Below, piece by piece: positions 44,955 through 53,463 of a stretch of DNA of 64,000 nucleotides. Both the position numbers and the translations under genes were made by a program. The notes under the pieces were generated by a model, which ran no database searches, was not told the DNA's origin, and was given only the letters and a program-made list of their open reading frames with translations. The stretch lies in the NCBI RefSeq assembly GCF_002305875.1, contig NZ_CP022098.1:8308001-8372000 (forward strand), written 5' to 3'. The first letter of the stretch is position 1; each line of letters starts with the position of its first letter. This DNA comes from Cystobacter fuscus (GTDB taxonomy: Bacteria; Myxococcota; Myxococcia; Myxococcales; Myxococcaceae).

Positions 44955-46910
44955 TTACTCTCCGGCCGCCTTGAAGATGAACGGATAGGTGACGACCACG
45001 GAGCCACCGCCCTTCGGCTTGGGGAACGTCCAGGTGCGCACACGGCCGGCCACGCACTGCTCCAGCTCCGAGTTGCCCGCGGTGGACTGGGCCACGGAGG
45101 AGGTGACGACGTTGCCCTCGGTGGCGATGGTGAAGCGGATGGCCACCTTGCCGCCCAGCTTCGGGAAGCGGTTGAGCAGGCTCTCGTAGCAGAAGCGGAT
45201 CTGCCCGCGGTTGCGCTGGATGACCTGGCGCACGAGCTCCTTGTCGAGCGAGCCACTCACCGTGGCCTCCTCGGCCGCGATGCCCACTTCCACGCTCTGC
45301 TTGGTGCCACCCAGGCTACCGGTGGCGGAACCATAAGAGCCCATGCCACCGCCACGGCCCTTGGTGCCAACCGTGCCGATGCCCACCACGTCTGGGGAAC
45401 CGGCACCGCCACCGACGCCCCCCTTGAGGCCAAGGCCGCCGAAGCTGGTCGCGGCCGTCTTCCCGGCGAACATGTTGCCCATGGCGCCCTTGAGGTTGTT
45501 GCTCAGGCCACCACCGAAGAGGCTCGCGGCGCCACCCTTGCCGCCGAAGATCTTCGCGGCCATGTTCTTCGCCTCGGCCTTCCTGTCGGGCTTGGCCTGG
45601 GTCGTCGTCTTGGGCGTCTCCTTCACCACCTTCTGGGTGTCGTCCTTCTTCTTGGCCGCTTCCTTCTTGGCCGCCTTCTCCGCCTTCTGCTCGTTGAGCT
45701 TCTCGAGGAACTTGTTCTTCTGCGTCTCGGGAGGCTTCACGATGAGCTTGGCGATGCGCGAGTTGTTGCCCGCGAGCTCATCCGCGTAGGCATCCCCGGC
45801 GGCGGCCAGGTTGGACGCGCTGATGACGAACAGCGACGCGATGAAGAAGAGCACCAGGAAGATGTTGACGACGGCGAAGTCCACCGACTCGCCCAGCGGC
45901 GCGAAGGCGCGCTTGGGCACGGACTCGAAGCCGGCCTCGAGCGTCACGCCGCCCAGGTCCACGGAGAGGAAATCGTCGTCCTTGAGGGTGATCGCGTAGG
46001 AGTCGCCCTCGTGCGAGGCCTTGCCGGACTCGATGACCTCCTTGAGGTCCAGCGTCTCGCCCTTGCGCACGAGCTCGCCCTTCATCTTGCCCGAGAAGAG
46101 CACCGTGAAGGACTGGCCGTCCGTGCGCATCACCTCGAAGCGCTCGCCGCCCAGCTTGGCGTCGCCCATGACGAAGTCGACGCCCTTGGCGCTGCCCACG
46201 GTGAAGGAGCGCTTCTGGCCCGGAGCGAAGAAGAAGTCGCCCACGCGCTGGTCGCCCCACATGAAGTGCAGGCCCAGGCCGAGCGGCCCCTTGGACTTGG
46301 AGGGCACCCGGCGCACGCGGGGCGCGGGCTGCTCGGCCGGCGCCTCGGCGGCGGCCACGGGCTGGGCCACGGCCTTGGGAGCCGCGACCGGAGCGGGAGC
46401 GGCGGCCGCGGGAGCGGGAGTAGGAGCGGCGGCCACGGGAGCGGGCGTGGGAGCGGCGGCCACGGGAGCGGGCGTCGCGGCGCGGGCCGGAGAGATGGCG
46501 GCCTGGGCCAGCCCGGCGGCGAGCGAAGCGTCCGGCTGGGGCGCGATGGGAGCGGACGCGGCGGGCGCGGTGCTCGCGGCGGCCGAGGCGAGGTTGGCCG
46601 CGGCGATGGCCGTGGTGTCCTCCAGGCGGATGGTGGTGCCACCCACCTTGATTTCGTCGCCGAACGACAGCTGGCCCTTGTTGACCCGCTTGCCGTTGAC
46701 GTAGGTGCCCTCGACGCTGCCCATGTCGATGATGGACAGGCTGCCGTCGGAGGCCACCTCGATGACGGAGTGGATACGGCTGACCTTCTCGTCGTCCAGG
46801 CACAGGTGCGCCGAGGCGAGACGGCCAATCTTGATGATGTCACGCTCGAAGTCCTTCGAGGTGACCAGGGTGTCACCCTTGAAGACCCTGAGTGTCAAAG
46901 GCACAGGCAT
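44955..46910 (-). CDS. gltG: Gliding motility protein GltG (PglI/AgmV): FHA, TM, TonB-like C terminus
   Basis: The 651-residue inner-membrane protein of the Glt complex has an N-terminal FHA domain (about 5-98: IIKIGRLASAHLCLDDEKVSRIH, GTYVNGKRVNKGQLSFGDEI) for phosphothreonine-type contacts. An Ala/Pro linker follows, then a second beta-rich FHA-like region (about 210-330), one membrane helix (about 340-362: VDFAVVNIFLVLFFIASLFV), a Lys/Ala coiled stretch, a Gly-rich region (about 440-540), and an AgmX/PglI-type periplasmic C-terminal domain (about 555-651) homologous to that of GltJ. This order matches M. xanthus GltG. The start at 46910 lies 68 bases after the gltF stop. Confidence 0.92.
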   Translation of the reverse strand: MPVPLTLRVFKGDTLVTSKDFERDIIKIGRLASAHLCLDDEKVSRIHSVIEVASDGSLSIIDMGSVEGTYVNGKRVNKGQLSFGDEIKVGGTTIRLEDTTAIAAANLASAAASTAPAASAPIAPQPDASLAAGLAQAAISPARAATPAPVAAAPTPAPVAAAPTPAPAAAAPAPVAAPKAVAQPVAAAEAPAEQPAPRVRRVPSKSKGPLGLGLHFMWGDQRVGDFFFAPGQKRSFTVGSAKGVDFVMGDAKLGGERFEVMRTDGQSFTVLFSGKMKGELVRKGETLDLKEVIESGKASHEGDSYAITLKDDDFLSVDLGGVTLEAGFESVPKRAFAPLGESVDFAVVNIFLVLFFIASLFVISASNLAAAGDAYADELAGNNSRIAKLIVKPPETQKNKFLEKLNEQKAEKAAKKEAAKKKDDTQKVVKETPKTTTQAKPDRKAEAKNMAAKIFGGKGGAASLFGGGLSNNLKGAMGNMFAGKTAATSFGGLGLKGGVGGGAGSPDVVGIGTVGTKGRGGGMGSYGSATGSLGGTKQSVEVGIAAEEATVSGSLDKELVRQVIQRNRGQIRFCYESLLNRFPKLGGKVAIRFTIATEGNVVTSSVAQSTAGNSELEQCVAGRVRTWTFPKPKGGGSVVVTYPFIFKAAGE

Positions 46911-46978
46911 TTCAATTCCTCGGTAGGCTTGCGGCGATCTCTAGGACAACGCGGACGGCGATGGGTTCCCGGCGATTT

Positions 46979-47257
46979 TCACAGCTCGCCAACCGACTGC
47001 ATCACCTTGTCCTCGAAGTCCTCGCGGATACGGATGAGGTTGGAGTGCGAGACCTTCTTGCGGGCCTCGACGTACTCGCCGTCGGGCTTGGTCAGGTCGC
47101 CCTCGATGGTGTCATCCTCGAAGTCGATGGTCTGCGGGCCGCCCTTGCCCGCCTTGCCACCGCCGCCAGAATCCCTCGTCGGGGGCGGGGAGTCCTCGTC
47201 CTGGGCGAGGGCCGGCGTCACGATCAACATCCCACACAGCATCAGGAGCTTGCGCAT
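46979..47257 (-). CDS. gltF: Gliding motility protein GltF (CglF)
   Basis: The 92-residue protein starts at ATG 47257 (a GTG one codon upstream is an alternative). A signal peptide (MRKLLMLCGMLIVTPALA) is followed by an acidic, Gly-rich mature segment and a conserved-looking C terminus (IRIREDFEDKVMQSVGEL). Its place between gltE and gltG identifies it as the small periplasmic GltF/CglF. A 10-bp hairpin lies just upstream of its ribosome site and may modulate translation or message stability. Confidence 0.82.
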   Translation of the reverse strand: MRKLLMLCGMLIVTPALAQDEDSPPPTRDSGGGGKAGKGGPQTIDFEDDTIEGDLTKPDGEYVEARKKVSHSNLIRIREDFEDKVMQSVGEL

Positions 47258-47269
47258 CACTGTCTCCGG

Positions 47270-47294
47270 GCGGCCCGCCCATGCGGCGGGCCGC
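47270..47294 (-). promoter_or_regulatory. Hairpin immediately upstream of gltF
   Basis: A perfect 10-bp stem (GCGGCCCGCC / GGCGGGCCGC) with loop CATGC ends 12 bases before the gltF start codon, close to its ribosome site, in the 98-base gltE-gltF gap. There is no U-tract. An mRNA-processing, stability or translation-control element is more likely than a terminator. Confidence 0.55.
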
Positions 47295-47355
47295 GATACG
47301 TCATGAAGGTTCGCATCAATCCCCCCTCCCCCGCCACCGCCACCTCATCCCACAT

Positions 47356-48792
47356 CTAGAAGATGTCGTCCGACGGCTCCGCCGGATCCGCCTTGGGCGG
47401 AGTGGCCGGCTGTGCGGCGGTGTCGGCGGGCTTCTGGGCGGGCGCTGAGGGCTGGACACCCGAGGCGGGCTGGGCCGCGGGCTGCGGGGCCGGCGCGCCC
47501 CCAGCGGGGGTGGCCGCGCCCCCCTGCTTGGCCTCCTCGGCCTTCATGAGCTCCTGCTGCTGCTTCTGCAGTTCCTCGAGCTTCTTGGCCTGCTCCTCCT
47601 GGAGGACGGCGTCGCGCTGGGCCTGGACGATGGACTCCGCCTCGCGCAGCAGCCCGAAGATGGGGTGCTCGGCGCTGAGGGCCACTTCGCTGCCGGACAG
47701 GCCGATGTACTTCTTGTACAGCTCCACGGCCCGCTCCGGAGCGCCCTTGTTGCGGTGCAGCAGCACGCCGCGGTTGTAGTAGACGGCGGCCAGGTTCGGG
47801 TCGAGCTTCTCGGCCTCGTCGTACTCCTGCATCGCCTTGTCGTACTGGCCCTGGCCCTTGAGGGCCACGCCCAGGTTCAGGTGCGCGGGAGCGTTCTTGC
47901 TGTCGGCCTGGAGCACGCGGCGCAGGTGCGCCTCGGCGCCGGGGTAGTTCTCCACATCCAGCGCGAGCTGCGCCAGCATCACGTGCGAGGGCACGTAGTC
48001 GGCGCGCACCTCGACGGCGCGATTGAACTCCAGGCGCGCCTCGTCCTTCTTCTCCTCCTGCAGGAGGATGAGGCCGATGGTGTGGTGCAGTTCGGGATCG
48101 TTCTGGTCGATCTTCATCGCGCGCAGCGCCACGAGCTTGGCCATGGCGAGCTGCTTGCGCTCCAGGTAGCTGCGCATCATCACCTTGTAGGCGGTGACGG
48201 ACTGGGGCTCGCGCATGAGGGCGGCGCGCGAGAACTCCATCGCCTTGTCGTGGTCGCCCGTCTGCCGGTAGATCTCCGCCAGACGCGCGCGGCTGTTGGC
48301 GTCGTCCGGGTACATCTTGAGGATGCCCTGGTAGATGTTCACCGCGCCCTGCACGTCGCCGGCGTTCTGGGCCAGCACCGCCAGGTTCTCCGAGGCCTGG
48401 CGCAGCGAGGGCTTGGTCTTGAGGGCGGCCTGGTAGTGGCCCACGGCCTCCGAGGTCTTGCCCTGACGCTCGGCGAGCACACCGAGGTTGTACTGGGCCT
48501 CGGCCAGCCCGTTGTCCGCGTCCAGCGCGGCCTTGAACTTGCGCTCGAGCGACGGGTAGTCGATGGCGCCGCCCTTCTTCTGGGCCTCATACGCCGCGAG
48601 CGAGTCCTCGAAGAGGAGCTTGGCGCGGTTGGAGATGGACTGCGGCTCGTTGGACTTCGTCGTCTTGCCCGAGTCCACAACCGAGTTCTTGGTGGCGTTG
48701 GTGCCCGCGCAACCCGCGGCGAACAGCGCCGCGGTCACGGCCACGAGGAGTGAGCGCATCATGGAGGGGTGATTCGTCGTGGGGCGATTCAT
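47356..48792 (-). CDS. gltE: Gliding motility TPR lipoprotein GltE (AglT)
   Basis: The 478-residue protein has a lipoprotein signal (MMRSLLVAVTAALFAAGC, Cys28 from the ATG at 48792) and about nine TPR units from residue ~60 to ~360 (NGLAEAQYNLGVLAERQGKT, AVGHYQAALKTKPSLRQ, APAHLNLGVALKGQGQYDKA). A Glu/Lys/Gln coiled coil (about 375-425) and a Pro/Ala-rich tail follow. The start overlaps the gltD stop as TAATG, which couples the two. It corresponds to M. xanthus AglT/GltE, a lipoprotein working with GltD in the periplasm. Confidence 0.92.
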   Translation of the reverse strand: MNRPTTNHPSMMRSLLVAVTAALFAAGCAGTNATKNSVVDSGKTTKSNEPQSISNRAKLLFEDSLAAYEAQKKGGAIDYPSLERKFKAALDADNGLAEAQYNLGVLAERQGKTSEAVGHYQAALKTKPSLRQASENLAVLAQNAGDVQGAVNIYQGILKMYPDDANSRARLAEIYRQTGDHDKAMEFSRAALMREPQSVTAYKVMMRSYLERKQLAMAKLVALRAMKIDQNDPELHHTIGLILLQEEKKDEARLEFNRAVEVRADYVPSHVMLAQLALDVENYPGAEAHLRRVLQADSKNAPAHLNLGVALKGQGQYDKAMQEYDEAEKLDPNLAAVYYNRGVLLHRNKGAPERAVELYKKYIGLSGSEVALSAEHPIFGLLREAESIVQAQRDAVLQEEQAKKLEELQKQQQELMKAEEAKQGGAATPAGGAPAPQPAAQPASGVQPSAPAQKPADTAAQPATPPKADPAEPSDDIF

Positions 48793-51700
48793 TAGAGGAA
48801 GTCCTCGGGTTCCTGGTCGTCCGTGCCGGCCTTGGTCTTGGGCGTGCCCTCCTTGGTGGGCGCGGCCGGACCGTCAACCTGGGTAGCCGTCTGCTGCTGA
48901 AGCCGCTTGGCGAGGTCCGACACGTCCTCGACGACTTCCTGCTTCGTGTCCTTCTCGCCCTCTGCCACCTCGACCGGGGGAGGCGGGATGTCCTGGATGG
49001 CGGCGAGCATGTCCCCGCCGATGGCCAGGTCACGACCCTTGGTGAGGGCCACCTTCTCCTCCACCATCGTCGGGAACTGCTCCGGACGGTAGGTGGTGCG
49101 CAGCATCTTGAGGCTCTCGGCCGCGCAGTCGTTGTAGACGCCCAGCTCCTGGCTCTTGGCCACGGCGGTCATGAACGCCTCGGCGGCCTTCTCCTTGAGG
49201 GGCAGGGCCTGGTTGCCGAACTCCTCGCGCAGCGCGCCCTCGGTCTCCTCGTCGATGCCCGGCGGCATGGGGGCATTGCCGATCCTGTCGGCGAAGTTGT
49301 CGTAGACCATGCCCAGGCGGTGCAGGGCGCAGATGGCGGGCTCGGCGGCGCCGATGGACACCGTCTGCACGTACTTCTTCTCCACCACGTCGCGCGAGTT
49401 GTTCTTATCCGCGATGGAGGCCTTGAGCTTGTCGGGGCTGGGCGGACGGCCCCAGGACAGCTTCAGGCGGGAGAAGAACTGGTAGTCCGGCTCCACGCTG
49501 CGGAACTGGGCGCGGCCCACGGCCGGCAGCGCGTTCTTCTCCAGCGACTGCTGCAGACGGCGCGGCAGCTTCTCGTAGTAGTCGAGGATGCGGGTGTAGA
49601 GGCGCTCGGTATCACGCGGGCGCTGGAGCTTCTTCTCGTAGATGTCGACGATGCGGCCCTCGGCCATCAGGAACTTGCTCGGCTTGCTCTGGTACTGCCG
49701 CTCGTACTCCTCGAGCAGGCTCATGGCCTTGATGTAGTTGCCGGACTTCTCGTGCAGGTCGACGATGGAGAGGAACACGTCCTCGGCGTCCTTGGCCTTG
49801 GGCCAGAGCGTCAGGTAGCGCTCGCGCAGGGCGAGGGCCGCCTTGTACTCGCCGAGACCCTCGCGGTAGGTGGCCGCGTTGAACAGCGCCACCTGGGCCT
49901 TGGACTCCTCCCACTTCTGGGGAGCACCGGGCCTGGTGGAGACCACCACGTCATTGTCCTTGTCCTTGCCCTTGCCCTTCTTGCCCTTGGCGGGCTTCTT
50001 GGCGGGCGCCGCGCGCGCCACGGTCTTGCCGCTCTTGCTCGCCTCGTAGCCATCCACGTACTGCTCGTACACGTCACCGGACTCGCGGAAGTCACCGATG
50101 GCCTCCAGCGCCTCCGCGTTGTTGTAGATGCACTCCGGCACGAAGCGCGACGTGGGGTAGCGCTCGATGATGTCCTTGCGCACCTGGATGGCCTTATCCA
50201 GCATCTTCGCCTTGTAGTAGTCCACCGAGGCGTTGAAGAGCGCCACGTCGGCGATCTCCGTCTGGGGGAAGTCGGCCACGAAGGACAGGTAGGCCTCGGC
50301 CGCCTTGGCGAACTGGTTCTTCGCCTCGAGCGCGCTCACCAGCTTGAACGCCGACTGCTCGATGACCTTGGAGAGTTCGTCGCGGAACTTGCCCGTGGCG
50401 AGCTTCTCGTTGTTGTAGAAGCGCCGCGCCCACTCGTTCACCTTCGCCCAGTCCTCGAGCAGGTTGTACGAGTCGAGCACGAGGTTGGCGGCCACCTCGC
50501 CCGCGCGCTCGCCGGTCTCGAACTTGTACTCGGGCGAGCCGAGCGCGATCTCGCTGAAGCGCAGGACCGCCTCGTCGAAGTGGTTGTGACGGTAGTAGAT
50601 GTTGGCCGCCTTGAAGGCGATCTCCACCCGCTTGTCACCCTTGGGCACGTACTTCAGGTAGCGCTCGCACGCCTCGAGCAAGTCCTTGCGGGCCTGGGGG
50701 ATGGTGGCCTTCTTGCGGATGTCCTTGCTGACCTCGTCCTTGAACAGGCCCTTGCTCTCCGCGTCCTTCACCATCTCGTCATAGGCGAGCACGGCGTTGT
50801 AGGCGGCGTTGGTGAGCCACTTGCCCGGCTTGCCCGGCTTGGGGTTGCCCTCCTCGTCCTTGGCCTCCAGCAGCTTCACGTCCTGCAGGGTGACGAGGGT
50901 GTAGTTGGCCGCGGCCTTGTCGTACTTCTGCAGGTTGTCGTTGAGCAGTTCCGCCCAGAAGAAGCGCAGGTCGTACGCCTTGGGGCTGTCGGGGAAGAGC
51001 GTGAGGTAGTCCGAGTAGATCATGTCGGCGTAGCCGAACGTGGCCTCCTCGCGCGTCTTCTTCGCCTCGTTGTGCCAGGTGACGGCCAGGTTGGACAGGG
51101 TGCGCTCGGCCAGATCCTTCGCCTCGGCCAGCGCCTTCTTGTCCTTGTCGTCCTTGATGACACCCGAGCTCTCGACCTCCTTCATGATCTTCACGAGCCG
51201 GCGCACCTGGGTGACGGTGCGATCCTTGTTGCCCATGCGCAGAACGATGTCGACGATGCGACCCTGGAAGCCAGGGGCCTCGGGGGAGAGCGGCTTCTCC
51301 TTGATGAGGGCGTTGTAGGTGATGGCCGCCTCGCGGTCCTTGCCGTCCGCGTAGTAGAGGTTGGCCAGGCTCCTCATCATCCCGAAGCGATCCTCGGGAT
51401 TGGTGGCGACCTTGGAGAAGTCCTCGCGCGCGAGCATCACGTCACCCTCGCGGGCATAGGCGCGCACGTAGTCCTGACGGGCCTCGCGCACCAGCGAGTT
51501 GCCCTTCTTGTTCACCGGCGCGTCCTTGTCCGTGCCCGCGGCCGGGCCGGCCAGCTCGCCGTAGAGCACCACCGCCTTCCACTTGTCCTTGGCGTTCTGG
51601 TAGTCCGCCAGGTTGAAGTGGCACCAGCCCTGCTTGTAGAGGGCGAAGGCGTACACCTGGCTCTCGGTGTACTCGGCGGCCTTCTTGTAGGCCGCGAGCG

Positions 51701-52412
51701 CCCTCTCCAGATCCTGGCGCTTGCCCTTGGAGTTGTTGAAGTAGTACTCGCCGAAGGCGAAGTACGTGTCCGGCATGTACTTGGACTGGGGGAACTTCTC
51801 GATGAGGCGCTTGAAGGCCACCAGCGCCTTGCGGTCCTGGCCATCCTCCATGAGGTTGGTGCCCAGGAAGAAGAGCACCTCGTCCGAGCGCTCGAAGTCC
51901 GGATGGTTCTGGACGATCTTCGTGTACTGCTCGAGCGCGAGCTTGGCGTACTGCTTGGAGCGCGTGGTCAGCTCCGCCTTGGCCGCCTTCGCCTTCGTCT
52001 GGCCCGCCGCGTCGTTGGCGTTCATCGCCACGAGCAGATCGTCGTCCTTCCGGTTGGCCTCGAAGAAGTAGTACTTCGACTCCTCCCAGTACAACTCGCC
52101 CAGCCGGAAGAGCAGCGAGGGCTGCTCCTTCGAGTCCGCCGACAGGGAGATGATCTTCTTGAGCGACTCGATCTGCTCGCGCCGCTTGGAGGCCACCTGC
52201 CCCTCCACGCCCAGGCGGAACTGATCGTATTGCAGCGCGGGAGCAGCGGCCTCCGCCTTCTCCTTCTTGCGGCTGATGTCACCCGCGAGAGACTTGTCGA
52301 TCACCGCGGTGCTGCTCTTCTTGCCAAGACTGGCGTCGCGCGGAGATTTCTTGTCCTGCGCGGGGGCCGCTGTGGCCAGGAGCAGGAGGCTGAGAAGAAG
52401 CGTACGGCGCAT
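48792..52412 (-). CDS. gltD: Gliding motility periplasmic TPR protein GltD (AgmU)
   Basis: The start at 52412 gives MRRTLLLSLLLLATAAPAQ, a clear signal peptide; the 26 upstream codons are not plausible. The 1,206-residue mature protein is a long solenoid of TPR-like helical pairs, rich in Lys, Ala, Tyr and Glu (for example PSLLFRLGELYWEESKYYFF, AFGEYYFNNSKGKRQDLERAL). It includes a Lys-rich insert (PAKKPAKGKKGKGK, about 805-820) and an acidic Pro-rich tail. In M. xanthus AgmU/GltD is a periplasmic component that decorates the helical motility track. It is the first gene of the cluster, with the intergenic promoter region behind it. Confidence 0.92.
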   Translation of the reverse strand: MRRTLLLSLLLLATAAPAQDKKSPRDASLGKKSSTAVIDKSLAGDISRKKEKAEAAAPALQYDQFRLGVEGQVASKRREQIESLKKIISLSADSKEQPSLLFRLGELYWEESKYYFFEANRKDDDLLVAMNANDAAGQTKAKAAKAELTTRSKQYAKLALEQYTKIVQNHPDFERSDEVLFFLGTNLMEDGQDRKALVAFKRLIEKFPQSKYMPDTYFAFGEYYFNNSKGKRQDLERALAAYKKAAEYTESQVYAFALYKQGWCHFNLADYQNAKDKWKAVVLYGELAGPAAGTDKDAPVNKKGNSLVREARQDYVRAYAREGDVMLAREDFSKVATNPEDRFGMMRSLANLYYADGKDREAAITYNALIKEKPLSPEAPGFQGRIVDIVLRMGNKDRTVTQVRRLVKIMKEVESSGVIKDDKDKKALAEAKDLAERTLSNLAVTWHNEAKKTREEATFGYADMIYSDYLTLFPDSPKAYDLRFFWAELLNDNLQKYDKAAANYTLVTLQDVKLLEAKDEEGNPKPGKPGKWLTNAAYNAVLAYDEMVKDAESKGLFKDEVSKDIRKKATIPQARKDLLEACERYLKYVPKGDKRVEIAFKAANIYYRHNHFDEAVLRFSEIALGSPEYKFETGERAGEVAANLVLDSYNLLEDWAKVNEWARRFYNNEKLATGKFRDELSKVIEQSAFKLVSALEAKNQFAKAAEAYLSFVADFPQTEIADVALFNASVDYYKAKMLDKAIQVRKDIIERYPTSRFVPECIYNNAEALEAIGDFRESGDVYEQYVDGYEASKSGKTVARAAPAKKPAKGKKGKGKDKDNDVVVSTRPGAPQKWEESKAQVALFNAATYREGLGEYKAALALRERYLTLWPKAKDAEDVFLSIVDLHEKSGNYIKAMSLLEEYERQYQSKPSKFLMAEGRIVDIYEKKLQRPRDTERLYTRILDYYEKLPRRLQQSLEKNALPAVGRAQFRSVEPDYQFFSRLKLSWGRPPSPDKLKASIADKNNSRDVVEKKYVQTVSIGAAEPAICALHRLGMVYDNFADRIGNAPMPPGIDEETEGALREEFGNQALPLKEKAAEAFMTAVAKSQELGVYNDCAAESLKMLRTTYRPEQFPTMVEEKVALTKGRDLAIGGDMLAAIQDIPPPPVEVAEGEKDTKQEVVEDVSDLAKRLQQQTATQVDGPAAPTKEGTPKTKAGTDDQEPEDFL

Positions 52413-52692
52413 GGGTTTCCTCTGCGGGGGTCTGCCGGCCGGCTGCCTTGCTTGCTCGGCAAGTGTCCGGGACTCTTCGGGAATTTCCATCGGGGAGGCT
52501 CGGCACTATGCGTGGTGCGTCGAACCCGGTCAACAGGGCCCTCAGGGCACGTCGGCTTGCTTCGGTGGCACTGGAAAGATTCCACGCAGGCTGTGACAGA
52601 AGCAGGAGTGCGCTTGCGCTGTCAGCCGCCCCTGGTAAGGGGGACACGTGGGCCCGGCCGCCCGCCTTCCCTCCACACGGACCTGTAGCAAC
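52413..52692. promoter_or_regulatory. Divergent promoter region between gltD and the unknown gene at 52693
   Basis: The 280 bases between the divergent starts must contain the promoters of the gliding cluster (-) and of the gene at 52693 (+). I see no confident -10/-35 or sigma-54 pair by eye. Confidence 0.5.
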
Positions 52693-53340
52693 ATGAGTCT
52701 CCTCCCCGAGAGCGCCAGCTTCGAAGAGCGCGTGCACGACTACTTCCTGGCCCTGCGCGGCAGCGGCTTGATGCTGTCGGCGCTGGACACGGAGCTGCTC
52801 AGCGCGTGGGCCGGACAGGCGGTGCCCTTCGAGGTGGTGGCGCGCGGCATCTCCCGCTCCGCGGAGAAGGCCATGTGGGATGCGCGCCCCGGAGAGCCCG
52901 TGTTGCGCAGCCTGCGCGCCTGCCGCCGGCAGGTGGAGGCGGAGATCAAGAAGTACCGCGAGCGCATGGCGGGCGCGGGCAGCGAGGGCAAGCGCTCGGC
53001 CCGCACGCGCTCCTGGGAGGAGACGCGGCACGCGCAGCTATTGGCCTCGATGGAGCGGCTGGCCGAGAGCCGGCCCGAGCTCGCGCCGCGCGTCCACCGA
53101 CTGCGCGAGGCGCTGGCCCAGCGCGTGCCCCAGGACTTCACGACGATGGAGACCCAGGAGGCGCTCGTGGGGCTCGTGTTGCTGCGCGCCCTGCCCTGGC
53201 CCGAGCGGCGGGAGCTGTGGCGGAAGGCCCGGGGCGTGGACAGCGACACCCGGTTCATGTCCGGGCGCGCGCGGCGGCTGTCGCGGCGCTTCCGGCTGCT
53301 CGTGGCGGTGCGCCGGCACCTGGGCCTGGGCGAGGCCTAG
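52693..53340 (+). CDS. Uncharacterised basic helical protein upstream of DnaC-like ATPase
   Basis: The 215-residue soluble protein starts at ATG 52693 (MSLLPESASFEERVHDYFLAL). It has an N-terminal winged-helix-like part (DYFLALRGSGLMLSALDTELLSAW ... GISRSAEKAMW), a basic helical centre (EIKKYRERMAG, SARTRSWEE), a conserved-looking middle (RVPQDFTTMETQEALVGLVL) and an Arg-rich C-terminal helix. I do not recognise a family. The next gene on the same strand, 123 bases on, encodes a helicase-loader-type ATPase, so a replication or DNA-remodelling partner (compare the DnaD/DnaB-DnaI pairs of Firmicutes) is a possibility, not a conclusion. Confidence 0.6.
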   Translation: MSLLPESASFEERVHDYFLALRGSGLMLSALDTELLSAWAGQAVPFEVVARGISRSAEKAMWDARPGEPVLRSLRACRRQVEAEIKKYRERMAGAGSEGKRSARTRSWEETRHAQLLASMERLAESRPELAPRVHRLREALAQRVPQDFTTMETQEALVGLVLLRALPWPERRELWRKARGVDSDTRFMSGRARRLSRRFRLLVAVRRHLGLGEA

Positions 53341-53463
53341 GCGACCGCGAGGTCCGGCCTGGGAGAGCGGCGGGTCGCCCGCCTGGCCGCTCGTTCCCGG
53401 CCGCGCTGAACACCTGTCTCCCCTGCTGACGCGCGTCAGGTGGCTCTGCTATGGCCCGGGGTC

